From JAWKNZ01 sp041391425 (GTDB lineage: Bacteria; Bdellovibrionota_B; Oligoflexia; Oligoflexales; JAWKNZ01), in assembly GCA_041391425.1 (NCBI GenBank), contig JAWKNZ010000009.1, positions 172,412 through 236,411 of the forward strand: a DNA stretch of 64,000 nt. Direction: 5' to 3'. Position numbers and translations under genes: made by a program. This document shows positions 8,424-17,229 of this stretch, in pieces. The notes below the pieces were generated by a model that made no database searches, was not told where the DNA came from, and was given only the letters and a program-made list of their open reading frames with translations. Position 1 is the first letter of the stretch. Each line of letters starts with the position of its first letter.

Positions 8424-9440
8424 TCATGATTTTCCTGCTTGATATAAAACAATGCTATTTATGATATATATAAATAGTATGATGAAACTGAATGCACTTA
8501 CGAAATTAAATACTTTCTTTTTTGGAGGGGAGATTAAGGAAATAATAACGAGGCCAGTCATAAGAATTGAAGATGCACCCGTTAACATATGTCCTGATTT
8601 ATACTCCTGTAGTAAAGGACCTTTAAGGTAAAATACATCGTCAACCGCTAGAATCATGATGTTGAATAGGTTGCTTCCTAATAGGTTGCTAAGAGCTAAA
8701 TCGACCGCTAAACTGCGGATAGCTGCAAATGTGACTGCAAGTTCAGGGAGTGATGTTGCAAATGCAATAAAAATAGTTCCGACAAAGGCCTCTGACCAGC
8801 CCATAAGAACGACCAGGTGTGTTCCTACGATTGGTAAAACCCAGCCGGCTGCTATGACAATCAAAGATGATATTGTATAACGTATTGCTAAACTTGTAGT
8901 GTTAAGTCCAGAAAAATTATCTTCTTTTTCTGATGGTTCTATAGCGGCTTCAAAATTATATAATCCTTTCATAGCGGTAAGATAGATTAAAACAATAACA
9001 ATGCTATCGAGTCCTATATGAGCCAAATTGAATCCTAAGTTCATGGTTCTTAGGAAAGTTGAAAATAAAACAACTCCAATGAGAACGATACCAATAGCTC
9101 CAACCAGTAGATGGGAGCGGCTTGCTTTGGTGTAGAATGAGGGACCACGATAGAAATAATCAATAATCACTACTATGCTTAGATTAAAGACACAACTTCC
9201 TAAAACACCACCAATTGCCATATCAGCTGAATGTGCAATAGTGACCGAACTCAGTCCAGAGAAAAGCTCGGGAAAGGAAGTTACGGTTGCCAGTAATATC
9301 GTGCCAGCCCAAGTGTGCCCTAAGTTCAATCTGTTGGAAAGTGCTTCAGCGTAGGTTAGTAGTTTAAATCCAGAGGCTGCAATGAGAATAGAAACTAGGA
9401 TGAAAAGCGTCCACATTCCGGCAACTGTGTTTATGAGCAT
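8424..9440 (-). CDS. Sodium/calcium exchanger family membrane protein (CaCA)
   Basis: About 338 residues with ten or so hydrophobic segments and two internal alpha-repeats, the hallmark of the CaCA family. Repeat 1 is GTILLATVTSFPELFSGL and repeat 2 is GTIFIAFATSLPELAVTF, each with the conserved T-S-x-P-E-L ion-binding motif. Both acidic residues are present, so an ion antiporter is likely; Na+/Ca2+ is the family default, but the ion pair cannot be read from sequence. The ATG lies 22 bases after the stop of hoxW on the same strand, so the gene is probably transcribed as the last gene of the hydrogenase operon. Confidence 0.9.
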   Translation of the reverse strand: MLINTVAGMWTLFILVSILIAASGFKLLTYAEALSNRLNLGHTWAGTILLATVTSFPELFSGLSSVTIAHSADMAIGGVLGSCVFNLSIVVIIDYFYRGPSFYTKASRSHLLVGAIGIVLIGVVLFSTFLRTMNLGFNLAHIGLDSIVIVLIYLTAMKGLYNFEAAIEPSEKEDNFSGLNTTSLAIRYTISSLIVIAAGWVLPIVGTHLVVLMGWSEAFVGTIFIAFATSLPELAVTFAAIRSLAVDLALSNLLGSNLFNIMILAVDDVFYLKGPLLQEYKSGHMLTGASSILMTGLVIISLISPPKKKVFNFVSAFSFIILFIYIINSIVLYQAGKS

Positions 9441-9462
9441 TGTCTTTGCCTCAAATCGATCA

Positions 9463-9909
9463 TCAATGGAGTGTCAATATATTAATTTTTTCTAGGTTGA
9501 ACCAAAATAAAGCATCTTCTAAGGCATTGTTGGCGCTATGGGAAAGGCCAATTTTGAGTTGAAAATCTATTCCCTTAATTGCTAACAATCGAACCTTTGG
9601 CTGCTTACGAAATAAATTGTGGCATAGTGCTGCAACTGTTGCAACTGACATACTATGTGTTGAAAAACTAGATTCGTCTTTAGGTTCTACAGTATTGAAA
9701 GTAAAGTTTGTATCTAGATTTTTGGCAGCGTCGATGATCATAATATTGGTGTACTTGGCAAAAAGTTCTGCGTCTTCAATATTGAGCTGATAGGCGCAGT
9801 GTGTATCATACAGAATATCGATGGGTAAACGCTCGATAAAAGCAAAGCCTAGGCCATCGTCTCCGCGACCAGGGTTGCCTATTCCATAGATAAGGGTGTT
9901 TTTTTTCAC
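9463..9909 (-). CDS. hoxW: [NiFe] hydrogenase maturation endopeptidase
   Basis: A 148-residue protease that removes the C-terminal tail of the large subunit once nickel has been inserted, the last step of HoxH maturation. The sequence shows the family start LIYGIGNPGRGDDG, the nickel-sensing acidic residue in YQLNIEDAE and the THSMS histidine motif. Length fits the HycI/HoxW/HupD family. The start is GTG, overlapping the hoxH stop by four bases (GTGA), which implies translational coupling with its substrate gene. It follows hoxH directly, as in many hox operons. Confidence 0.92.
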   Translation of the reverse strand: MKKNTLIYGIGNPGRGDDGLGFAFIERLPIDILYDTHCAYQLNIEDAELFAKYTNIMIIDAAKNLDTNFTFNTVEPKDESSFSTHSMSVATVAALCHNLFRKQPKVRLLAIKGIDFQLKIGLSHSANNALEDALFWFNLEKINILTLH

Positions 9910-11462
9910 TTGTGTACTTCCTGTATTATTTCACCATGTGGGCTAAATAGTGCGACATGCAAAGGCATTTGCCCTATTGCATGTGTTGCACAGCTTAAGC
10001 ATGGATCATAGGCTCGGATTGCGACTTCTATTTCATTGAGCATGCCCTCTTCAATGATGCTTTGGCCACTTATTTTTCTTTGAGCAACGAGCTTGACTGC
10101 TTGATTCATGGCCTCATTATTATGTGTTGTTGAGACGATGAGATTGCAACGGCTGATTTCATCATTGTCTTCGACGGTATAATGGTGCAGTAAAGTGCCT
10201 CTGGGAGCTTCGATGACCCCGATGCCTTCTCTATTACGTTTTCCTTTTCTTATCAAATCTTTGCTTTGTAGGTCTGAATCTTGAAGTAAATTTTGCATAT
10301 ATTCGGCACAATGGAGCATTTCTATTAAACGGGCCCAATGATAATATAAACTTTTATTGACTATTCGAGAGCCAGAAAAACGACGGAACTCTTCGAGCCT
10401 ATCTTGTGCCTTTGGCGATGGTATGAATTCGCAGACGTTGAGTCTTGCTAATGGACCTACTCGGTTCCATCCATTTTTGGGCCCTAGGGTTTTCAAATAT
10501 GGAAATTTCAAGTATGTCCAGCTGCGAACGTCTTCTTCGAAGTACTGAAGATAATCCTGGGAATCAATGTCATTGAGTATGATGTTTCCTTTAGAGTCGA
10601 TTGCCCTTAATTTTCCATGATAGAGATCTAGTTCATTATTTGTTCCAACTAAACTTAGGTGATTTGAGTCAAAATCGCAAAATCCGTCGATCCAATGGCT
10701 ATTCTTTTTGTGGTAATCTTTTATAAATTCGATGGTTTCTTCCACCCAGGTAATACAAGTTTGGACTGATGGAACTTCCTTGCCATCTAAGAAAAACTTA
10801 ACCTCGTCTAGGCTTAGGTTTTTATGAATACCGCCAGGAACTGCCGAAATTCCATGGATTTTTTTTCCTGCTGTGGCCTTGATGATCTCCTGTCCAAATT
10901 TTCTCAGTTGGATGCCGCGAATTGCTAATTCTTTGTGTTCTTGAATAATTCCGACTATGTTTCTCTTTTCAGGCTTAGCGTCGAATCCGAAGAGGAGGTC
11001 TGGGGCGGCTAAATAAAAGAAGTGCAATGCATGCGATTGAAATACTTGGCCATAATGCATAAGCCGGCGCATCTTTTCTCCAACTGCACTCAACCCATCT
11101 GCTTCGACACCGACGATTTTATCAATGGCTTTGGCGGCAACAAGGTGATGGCTGACTGGGCAAATTCCACATAAGCGTTGGACCAAAACTGGGGCTTCCC
11201 AGTAAGGCCTTCCTTGAATAAATTTTTCAAAGCCACGAAATTCGACGATGTGGAAACGTGCTTCTTCAATTTCATTGTTGTCATTTAAGTGGATGGTTAC
11301 CTTGCCGTGACCTTCGACACGTGTAACTGGATCAATAACGATTTTTTTAAATACTTTCGGATGTGGTTGGCCATTAGGTTGCTTCAGAGATTTGGTAGAT
11401 AATTTCGTAGCTTCTTTTTCTTGGCTTGTTGTGTTGCGTTTGTTCGAAAGCTTCTTAGTCAT
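9906..11462 (-). CDS. hoxH: NAD-reducing [NiFe] hydrogenase large subunit
   Basis: The catalytic subunit that holds the Ni-Fe(CN)2CO site and converts H2 to protons and electrons. The N-terminal nickel ligands are in RLCGICPVSHH and the C-terminal ligands in YDPCLSCATH, both intact. Residues after the last His (about 25) are the tail that HoxW removes. The RLCGICPVSHHL form is typical of group 3d bidirectional enzymes. A lysine/serine-rich extension of about 40 residues precedes the conserved core (KIVIDPVTRVEGHGKV). The gene overlaps hoxY by eight bases (ATGACTAA) and hoxW by four, so translation of all three is coupled. Length (518) is a little above the family norm because of the N-terminal extension. 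Confidence 0.95.
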   Translation of the reverse strand: MTKKLSNKRNTTSQEKEATKLSTKSLKQPNGQPHPKVFKKIVIDPVTRVEGHGKVTIHLNDNNEIEEARFHIVEFRGFEKFIQGRPYWEAPVLVQRLCGICPVSHHLVAAKAIDKIVGVEADGLSAVGEKMRRLMHYGQVFQSHALHFFYLAAPDLLFGFDAKPEKRNIVGIIQEHKELAIRGIQLRKFGQEIIKATAGKKIHGISAVPGGIHKNLSLDEVKFFLDGKEVPSVQTCITWVEETIEFIKDYHKKNSHWIDGFCDFDSNHLSLVGTNNELDLYHGKLRAIDSKGNIILNDIDSQDYLQYFEEDVRSWTYLKFPYLKTLGPKNGWNRVGPLARLNVCEFIPSPKAQDRLEEFRRFSGSRIVNKSLYYHWARLIEMLHCAEYMQNLLQDSDLQSKDLIRKGKRNREGIGVIEAPRGTLLHHYTVEDNDEISRCNLIVSTTHNNEAMNQAVKLVAQRKISGQSIIEEGMLNEIEVAIRAYDPCLSCATHAIGQMPLHVALFSPHGEIIQEVHK

Positions 11463-12021
11463 AGCGTATGAGCCTTGTGCTTAGTTCTGGAGTTTTATTG
11501 TTGAGCAAATCTGATAATACTTTCCATATGGCATCGCTAGATGGTGGGCAGCCGGGAATAAAATAGTCTATTTTCACAACTTCGTGGCATGGATAGACTT
11601 TATCAAGAATCTTAGGAATGTCGGGATCGTGTGGGATAATGTCTTTGCCTGTAGGTGTAGTTGGAGTATTGATATATGCTTCTTCTAAGCATCTTTTAAG
11701 GGAATATTATTGCGTAGCGCTGGTAAGCCTCCCATTATAGCGCATTCACCCAATGAAATTAGAGTATGGCAATTTTCGCGAAAACTAATAAGGGTTTCTA
11801 CATTTTCGTCGTTGCAAACTCCACCTTCTATGAGGCCAATATCTACCGATTTGTCGAAATGTTTGATATCAGTCAATGGAGATTTTTTAAGGTCTGCTAG
11901 CTGGAATAAATCAATTGCTTTTAAATCGATATCGAGAGCAGACATATGACAACCAAAACAGCCAGCTAGAGATTGTTGCTATTGTTTTTTTAGGATTCGA
12001 CTTTTGTGATAATTGTTCCAT
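11455..12021 (-). pseudogene. hoxY: Hydrogenase small subunit HoxY, broken by two frameshifts
   Basis: Reading across three frames gives a full HoxY of about 188 residues. It starts at ATG 12021 (AGGAGGG upstream) with MEQLSQKSNPKKTIATIS. It then continues in a second frame with the HoxY signature AGCFGCHMSALDID and GLIEGGVCNDENVE. The third frame runs from CLEEAYINTP through HEVVKIDYFIPGCPPSS to the stop inside the hoxH start. The frame changes lie near 11966-11972 and at the CCC run 11700-11702. All expected Fe-S cysteines are present, so the protein was recently functional. With hoxH, hoxF and the hyp set intact, either these are consensus errors or the enzyme has just been lost. Small subunits of this type carry the proximal [4Fe-4S] cluster. 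Confidence 0.85.
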
Positions 12022-12062
12022 CTTTTAGGTTTTCCCTCCTGGGAATTTGATCTTTCATGATT

Positions 12063-12747
12063 TCATAGATTATCGTATCTTCTTGTCCCATAAGGTCTGT
12101 CAAATCCTTTTCCTTTTTTGAGCAAAGCTCCTACAGGGCATAGCTCGATGAGTTCATCGATACGTTCTTCTGATAGTTTATTAACGCGGTCAAGATCCAT
12201 TGCGATTTTAAGGTGTGCACCTTTACCATTGAAAAAAAACACTTGTTGACCATTGTCATCTTTGAACTGGTTTGAGCACTTTTTGCATAAAATACAGCGA
12301 TTGTGTTCGAAAAGAATTTTTTTTGCGTTGAAGTCGATTTTGTGGTTATTGAAACGATAATGGAAGCGAGGAGCGGTCATACAAAGCTTATAGCCAAGAG
12401 TTTGTAGTTGACAGTCACCGCTTTTTTCACAACTGGGACAAAAGTGATTCCCTTCTACAAATAAGAGCTCTACCAGAGCTTTTCTTAAATCTTTAAGCTC
12501 GTCGTTATTGATTGTAAGATCCATACCCTCTTCAGCTTTTAACACGCAAGCTGCAACATAGTGCCGTTTCCATTTTATGGTGCAGACCCTACATGTTCCT
12601 AAACATTGGTCCTTGTCGGCATCATAACAAAGGATAGGGATATCAATTCCGATCTCTTTGGCAACGTTGATAACATTTTTGCCTTCTTCGGTTTCAATCT
12701 CTTTGCCGTCAATTTTAAGCTTTACTTTTTTTATGATATATCTCCAT
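12063..12747 (-). CDS. hoxU: Hydrogenase diaphorase small subunit HoxU, start unclear
   Basis: An iron-sulfur subunit of about 225 residues that passes electrons between HoxF and HoxYH. The N-terminal 2Fe-2S domain has LCY...CLGTCRVC...AAC, then the NuoG-type ligands H-x3-C-x2-C-x5-C (HFCPSCEKSGDC) and C-x2-C-x2-C with a distant CPVGAL. This is the short form of HoxU. The frame lacks an ATG at its 5' end: upstream only ATC/ATA codons appear before a stop. ATG 12747, which overlaps the end of hoxF, would read MEIYHKKVKLKIDG if the T7 run at 12726-12732 were T6. I therefore place the start at 12747 with one probable homopolymer indel; an unusual ATA start is the alternative. Confidence 0.85.
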
Positions 12748-14488
12748 GACGGTTTTGGTGGGCTTTAACAATATTATCGTATTCCGAAGTTTTTTCTTTT
12801 ACGTCAAACGGTCGAAATAAAGCCTCATGTTCTTTTACTTTTTCACTATAAAGTTTTGGAAAAGCTTGCATGCTGGTCAATATAGGGTTTATACAAGTTT
12901 GTCCTAAACCACAACGTGAACTTGGGCCTATAATACCTGCCCAGTGTTTGATGCGTTGCAGGTCAACTTTTGCAGCTTCGCCACTGAGAATGTATTCCAT
13001 CTGTTCGTTTAGGACTATATTTCCAGCGCGACAAGGTACGCAACAACCGCAAGATTCTGCCACAAAAAATTCAATAAAATTTTTCATTATTTTGAGTAGA
13101 TCGCGTTTTTTATTAAATATCATGACTGATCCACCCGTTGGAATATCTTCAAAAGCAATCTTTCTATCAATGTCTTTGGCGCTGAGGCAAATTCCTGATG
13201 CCCCCCCAATTTGGATTGCCATAGGGTTGGTTGCTTTTACCAATTCTAGGAGTTTTCCTACCGAAAGTCCCCATTCAACTTCATAAATGCCAGGTTTTTC
13301 ACAGTCTCCAGAAACACTTAGTAGTTTAGTTCCAGGAGAAAGCTCAGTTCCAAATTTGCGATACCATTGCGCGCCATTTTTAATGATCCGAGCAACGCTA
13401 GCTAAAGTTTCAACATTATTGACGATAGTTGGTTTGCCTAGATATCCCTGTTCGACCGGGAAAGGTGGTCTAACTCTAGGCTCTCCTCTTTTCCCTTCCA
13501 AAGATTCCAATAATGCGGTCTCTTCACCGACAACATACGAACCTGCTCCTAATTGAATACGAATATCAAAGTCAAAATCAGGGATTTTCAAAATATTTTT
13601 ACCTAAAAGTTGCTTTTGACGCATTTCAGCCAACGCTTTTTCGAGGTGGCCTTTGAGGTAAGAGTATTCAGCTCTTAGATAAAGAATACCCTGTTGTGCA
13701 CCAACACTACGGGCAGCGATAATCATGCCTTCGAAAACTAATTGAGGAAAATAGCGAAGCAGATAGCGGTCTTTGAAAGTTCCCGGTTCTCCTTCGTCAG
13801 CATTACAGACTATGTAGCGTGTTTTTTCTGTTTGAGCGCTGCATAGTGCCCATTTTTTGCCCGTGGCAAACCCCGCACCGCCTCTTCCTCGGATGCCGGA
13901 ATCTGTAACTGTTTTTATCACTTCTGTAGGAGTTATGGTTTTAAGTGTATTTATACATTCTCCAAGAGTGTAAGTACCTAGTAAAACATCAGCTTTTTTT
14001 TGGACCGTATTTGTAACTTGGATTAGTGGCAAGATGCCATTTTTTAAATCAGAAACAATACGCTTGATCTTGTTTGGATTGAGGCGTCCTACAGGAATAT
14101 TTTGGATTAGAGCAGCGGGTGCTTGATCACTCATTCCTATGCATGATGTTGTGTATAAGCCAAATTTTCCCGAGGGGTCGGTACTTCCAACTTTACAGTT
14201 TAAATGTGATTCGAAACATTTAATGACATCATGGGCTCCATATAATTCGCAAATTGCAGATGTGTCCACATAGATTTGAATTTCACCTGCTGGCTTTTGG
14301 TGGAAAAAATGATAAAAACTTAGGGTGTCTTTTAGCTGTGATAAAGAAATATCGAGCTCTGAAGCTAGTATTTCCACAGCATTTTGGGGGATATAGTTAA
14401 AGTACTTTTGTATGTCCCAGTATATATCTAAAAGACGTGTTTTATCGTAATGGTATTTTTTGCAGATTTTTTGTATTTCATCTTTCAT
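12731..14488 (-). CDS. hoxF: NAD-linked hydrogenase diaphorase subunit (NuoE-NuoF fusion)
   Basis: A 585-residue subunit that binds FMN and NAD+ and accepts electrons from H2. An N-terminal thioredoxin-fold NuoE-like domain (about 1-150) is followed by a NuoF-like domain with GRGGAGFATGKKW, CNADEGEPGTFKDR, GAGSYVVGEETALLES, the [4Fe-4S] motif ESCGCCVPCRAG and a final cysteine in LGQTC. The fused form replaces separate hoxE and hoxF and is typical of soluble Ralstonia-type enzymes. In the NuoE-like part only two of the four usual cluster cysteines are seen (YVDTSAICELYG and SCIGMSDQAP), so its [2Fe-2S] site looks changed. First gene of the minus-strand hox operon; the start lies only 19 bases from hypF. 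Confidence 0.95.
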   Translation of the reverse strand: MKDEIQKICKKYHYDKTRLLDIYWDIQKYFNYIPQNAVEILASELDISLSQLKDTLSFYHFFHQKPAGEIQIYVDTSAICELYGAHDVIKCFESHLNCKVGSTDPSGKFGLYTTSCIGMSDQAPAALIQNIPVGRLNPNKIKRIVSDLKNGILPLIQVTNTVQKKADVLLGTYTLGECINTLKTITPTEVIKTVTDSGIRGRGGAGFATGKKWALCSAQTEKTRYIVCNADEGEPGTFKDRYLLRYFPQLVFEGMIIAARSVGAQQGILYLRAEYSYLKGHLEKALAEMRQKQLLGKNILKIPDFDFDIRIQLGAGSYVVGEETALLESLEGKRGEPRVRPPFPVEQGYLGKPTIVNNVETLASVARIIKNGAQWYRKFGTELSPGTKLLSVSGDCEKPGIYEVEWGLSVGKLLELVKATNPMAIQIGGASGICLSAKDIDRKIAFEDIPTGGSVMIFNKKRDLLKIMKNFIEFFVAESCGCCVPCRAGNIVLNEQMEYILSGEAAKVDLQRIKHWAGIIGPSSRCGLGQTCINPILTSMQAFPKLYSEKVKEHEALFRPFDVKEKTSEYDNIVKAHQNRHGDIS

Positions 14489-14507
14489 AATTTAAGATAA
14501 TAAAGGG

Positions 14508-16895
14508 ATGTTAAAGCCATTGAAAGCAAAAACTTTTGATCCCGTTTGCCGTCTGAATATACGGGCAATAGGAGTGGTGCAAGGTCTTGGAGTTCGTCCA
14601 GCTCTTTATGCTTATTCTTTGCGCTTAGGTGTTGCCGCACGTATTTGCAACCACGGTGATGCTCTTTCTCTAATTGTCGAGGCACGTACCTCGTTGTTAA
14701 ATTTTTTTAAAGATAACCTGAAGTCAGCGTTGCCAGATGGCTGTTCGATTCGGAGGCTTGATGCTTCGTGGCATGAAGCTTGTGGCATGCAAGGAGTCAA
14801 GATTGAAAGTAGCTCGCATGATTCTGTGCATAGACTTTCAATACCTCCTGATCAGGTGGTCTGTGATCTATGTAAAAATGATTTTTTTAGTATAAATAAC
14901 CGTAGGTATTTATATCCATTTACTGCCTGCCCGAATTGTGGCCCAAAATTTACGCTGATTGAGCGCCTCCCCTATGACAGAGAAAACACTGTGATGAAAG
15001 ACTTCACCATGTGTGAAGAATGTAGAAAGGAGTATGCTGATCCTAAAGATCGCAGGTTTCACGGACAAAATAACAGCTGTTTTACTTGTGGTCCAAAGGT
15101 TACAGTGAAAATCAAGCACTCTGCCCGAGAGTATGATTCCTTAGACTTTTCCTCTCCGGTTGAGGAAATTCAATTTGTTGTCGAGCAGCTGAGAGCTGGC
15201 AAAGTTATAGCTATTAAAGGAGTAGGAGGATATCAGCTGGTGTGCTATGCACGCTCGCCCTCCGCTATTAAAAAAATTAGGCAGATAAAGGAAAGGCCGC
15301 ATCGCCCTCTTGCTCTCATGGTAGGTGATCAAAAAAAATTGGATGAGAATGATGAAATTCTTTCTCATCTTAGAAGTAAAGGTGGACCTATCGTCTTTAT
15401 TGAAGGAATTTATGATTTGCCAGTTGAACTGTTGGCTCCCGATACCGGTATTTTAGCTGTTTTTTTGCCAACAACACCTTTGCATTATTATCTGAGTGGA
15501 GCTGGCGTTGTAAGCGATACATTGGATTTTTTAGTGGTTACTAGTGGGAATAAAAAAAATAGCCCAATGATTTTGCATGAAGATGAAGCCGTTCATGAGC
15601 TAGGGGATATGGTAGATATTTTTATCCATCATAACCGTCAAATCGTACGTAGTGTTGATGATTCCTTGATTATTACTGATACACATCAATCTAAGAGAAT
15701 GCCTGACGTACATTCGCTTTCAAAGCTAGCATATCAGAGGCTATCGAAAGCTCAAATTTTGAGAAGGGCTAGAGGTTATGTTCCAGGGTTAGTTGCGTTC
15801 AATTACGATATAGCATTGGACGAAACAGATCAGTTGATTGCATTCGGGAGTGATCTTAAAAATACGTTTTGTCTTGCTAAAGGTAGAGATCTCTTAGTGT
15901 CACCACATATTGGCACATTGCATGCTGGTCGTACGTACCGGCATTATGTTCAATGTGTAGAGGATCTTTTAAGATTCTTTCAATTTACACCTAAAAAAGT
16001 AGTGGTAGATTTACATCCAGAGTACCTTTCTTCTCAATACGGAAAATCTTGGGCTCGGGATCGGGGGCTATCAGTATTATATTTACAGCATCATGTGGCC
16101 CACGCTGTTGCGGTTATGGGGGAGTATAGTTTGACGAAGGCCATTGCTTTAACTTTCGATGGGACTGGTTATGGTAGTGATCATAATTTATGGGGTGGGG
16201 AGTGTTTAATTATCGACCTGCCAGAGCGAAAATGGGATAGAATTGCAAGTTTGATGTACAGTGTTTTATTAGGGGGGGAGGCTGCTATTTCTGAACCGTC
16301 GAGACAGGTTTATGCACGTTTATTAGAATCTGGATTTTTTCCAGAAGGCCCTATGGAGTGGATGGCATTATATGAAAATAAAGTGCTTTATCCACAGACA
16401 AGCTCGATGGGAAGGCTTTTTGATGCTGTTGCTGCATTGCTAATGCCTAAATATGGTAAGATTAGCTTTGAAGGTCAAGCTGCAGTTGCTTTGGAAGCTT
16501 TGGCCTATAAAGGACACAAGGCAAGAAAATATACAATTGCGTGGGAAGGAGATAGGGTGGATACCAGAGAACTTTTTTCCCAAATTTATGGGGATGTTTG
16601 CCGCCAGATAGCTATTGAAGATATTGCTTTAGGTTTCCACGACTGTGTGGCTGAAATTGCTAAAGATATGATATTACGAGCACAAGAAAGAAATCCTATT
16701 GGCAATGTATGCCTTGCTGGTGGTGTTTTTCAAAATCAATTATTGAGAAGAATCTTGGTAGATAAGCTTTTACCATATTCATTGAACCTTTACACGAATT
16801 GGCAGGTTCCTTGTGGCGATGGCGGGGTGAGTTTTGGGCAGGCGGTATATGGCTTATTTAATCTGAGTGGCAAGAGGAATTTTTTTGATGCATGA
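14508..16895 (+). CDS. hypF: Carbamoyltransferase of hydrogenase cyanide ligand synthesis
   Basis: A 795-residue enzyme that makes carbamoyl-adenylate from carbamoyl phosphate and ATP and transfers the carbamoyl group to HypE. Domains in order: acylphosphatase (GVVQGLGVRP), two zinc-finger pairs (CDLC...CPNC, CEEC...CFTC), a YrdC-like domain at about 215-405 (AIKGVGGYQLVCYA) and the Kae1-like C-terminal domain with HHVAHAV and LTFDGTGYGSDHNLWGGE. Full length. First gene of the hyp cluster. The start is preceded by a weak AAAGGG, and some family members begin at the conserved CRLNIRAIGVVQG, so the first few residues may differ. It overlaps hypA by eight bases. Confidence 0.95.
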   Translation: MLKPLKAKTFDPVCRLNIRAIGVVQGLGVRPALYAYSLRLGVAARICNHGDALSLIVEARTSLLNFFKDNLKSALPDGCSIRRLDASWHEACGMQGVKIESSSHDSVHRLSIPPDQVVCDLCKNDFFSINNRRYLYPFTACPNCGPKFTLIERLPYDRENTVMKDFTMCEECRKEYADPKDRRFHGQNNSCFTCGPKVTVKIKHSAREYDSLDFSSPVEEIQFVVEQLRAGKVIAIKGVGGYQLVCYARSPSAIKKIRQIKERPHRPLALMVGDQKKLDENDEILSHLRSKGGPIVFIEGIYDLPVELLAPDTGILAVFLPTTPLHYYLSGAGVVSDTLDFLVVTSGNKKNSPMILHEDEAVHELGDMVDIFIHHNRQIVRSVDDSLIITDTHQSKRMPDVHSLSKLAYQRLSKAQILRRARGYVPGLVAFNYDIALDETDQLIAFGSDLKNTFCLAKGRDLLVSPHIGTLHAGRTYRHYVQCVEDLLRFFQFTPKKVVVDLHPEYLSSQYGKSWARDRGLSVLYLQHHVAHAVAVMGEYSLTKAIALTFDGTGYGSDHNLWGGECLIIDLPERKWDRIASLMYSVLLGGEAAISEPSRQVYARLLESGFFPEGPMEWMALYENKVLYPQTSSMGRLFDAVAALLMPKYGKISFEGQAAVALEALAYKGHKARKYTIAWEGDRVDTRELFSQIYGDVCRQIAIEDIALGFHDCVAEIAKDMILRAQERNPIGNVCLAGGVFQNQLLRRILVDKLLPYSLNLYTNWQVPCGDGGVSFGQAVYGLFNLSGKRNFFDA

Positions 16896-17229
16896 ATTAT
16901 CGATTGCACAAAATATTGTTGAAATTGCAACACAGGAATTGCACCAGTGGAAAGGGGCTAAGGTTTGTAGTATTAGCATAGAATTAGGAGAGTTTTCGGG
17001 AGTTGTAAAAGAATGTTTGGAGTTTGCCTTTCCTGAAGCGTGTAAGGGTAGTGTACTTGAAGGTTGTGCTTTAGAGGTCTATTGTGTCGATACCGTGCTT
17101 AGGTGTTTAAAATGTTTTAATGTGGATAAGGCAATTGATAGTAGTTTGCTTTGCCGCAAATGTGGTTCAGTTCAGGTAGAAATGATTCATGGAAAAGAGT
17201 TGAAAATTACGAATATGGAGATTGAATAA
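16888..17229 (+). CDS. hypA: Hydrogenase nickel incorporation protein
   Basis: A 113-residue nickel chaperone that works with HypB to insert Ni into HoxH. The N-terminal MHELSIAQ supplies the nickel ligands, and two CxxC pairs (RCLKC, LCRKCG) form the zinc site. ATG 16888 is chosen because the nickel-binding MHE must be at the very N-terminus and AAGAGGA lies upstream; the frame extends further upstream but that would mask the site. Overlaps the hypF stop (ATGCATGA) and the hypB start (TAATG), so the three are translationally coupled. Confidence 0.95.
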   Translation: MHELSIAQNIVEIATQELHQWKGAKVCSISIELGEFSGVVKECLEFAFPEACKGSVLEGCALEVYCVDTVLRCLKCFNVDKAIDSSLLCRKCGSVQVEMIHGKELKITNMEIE

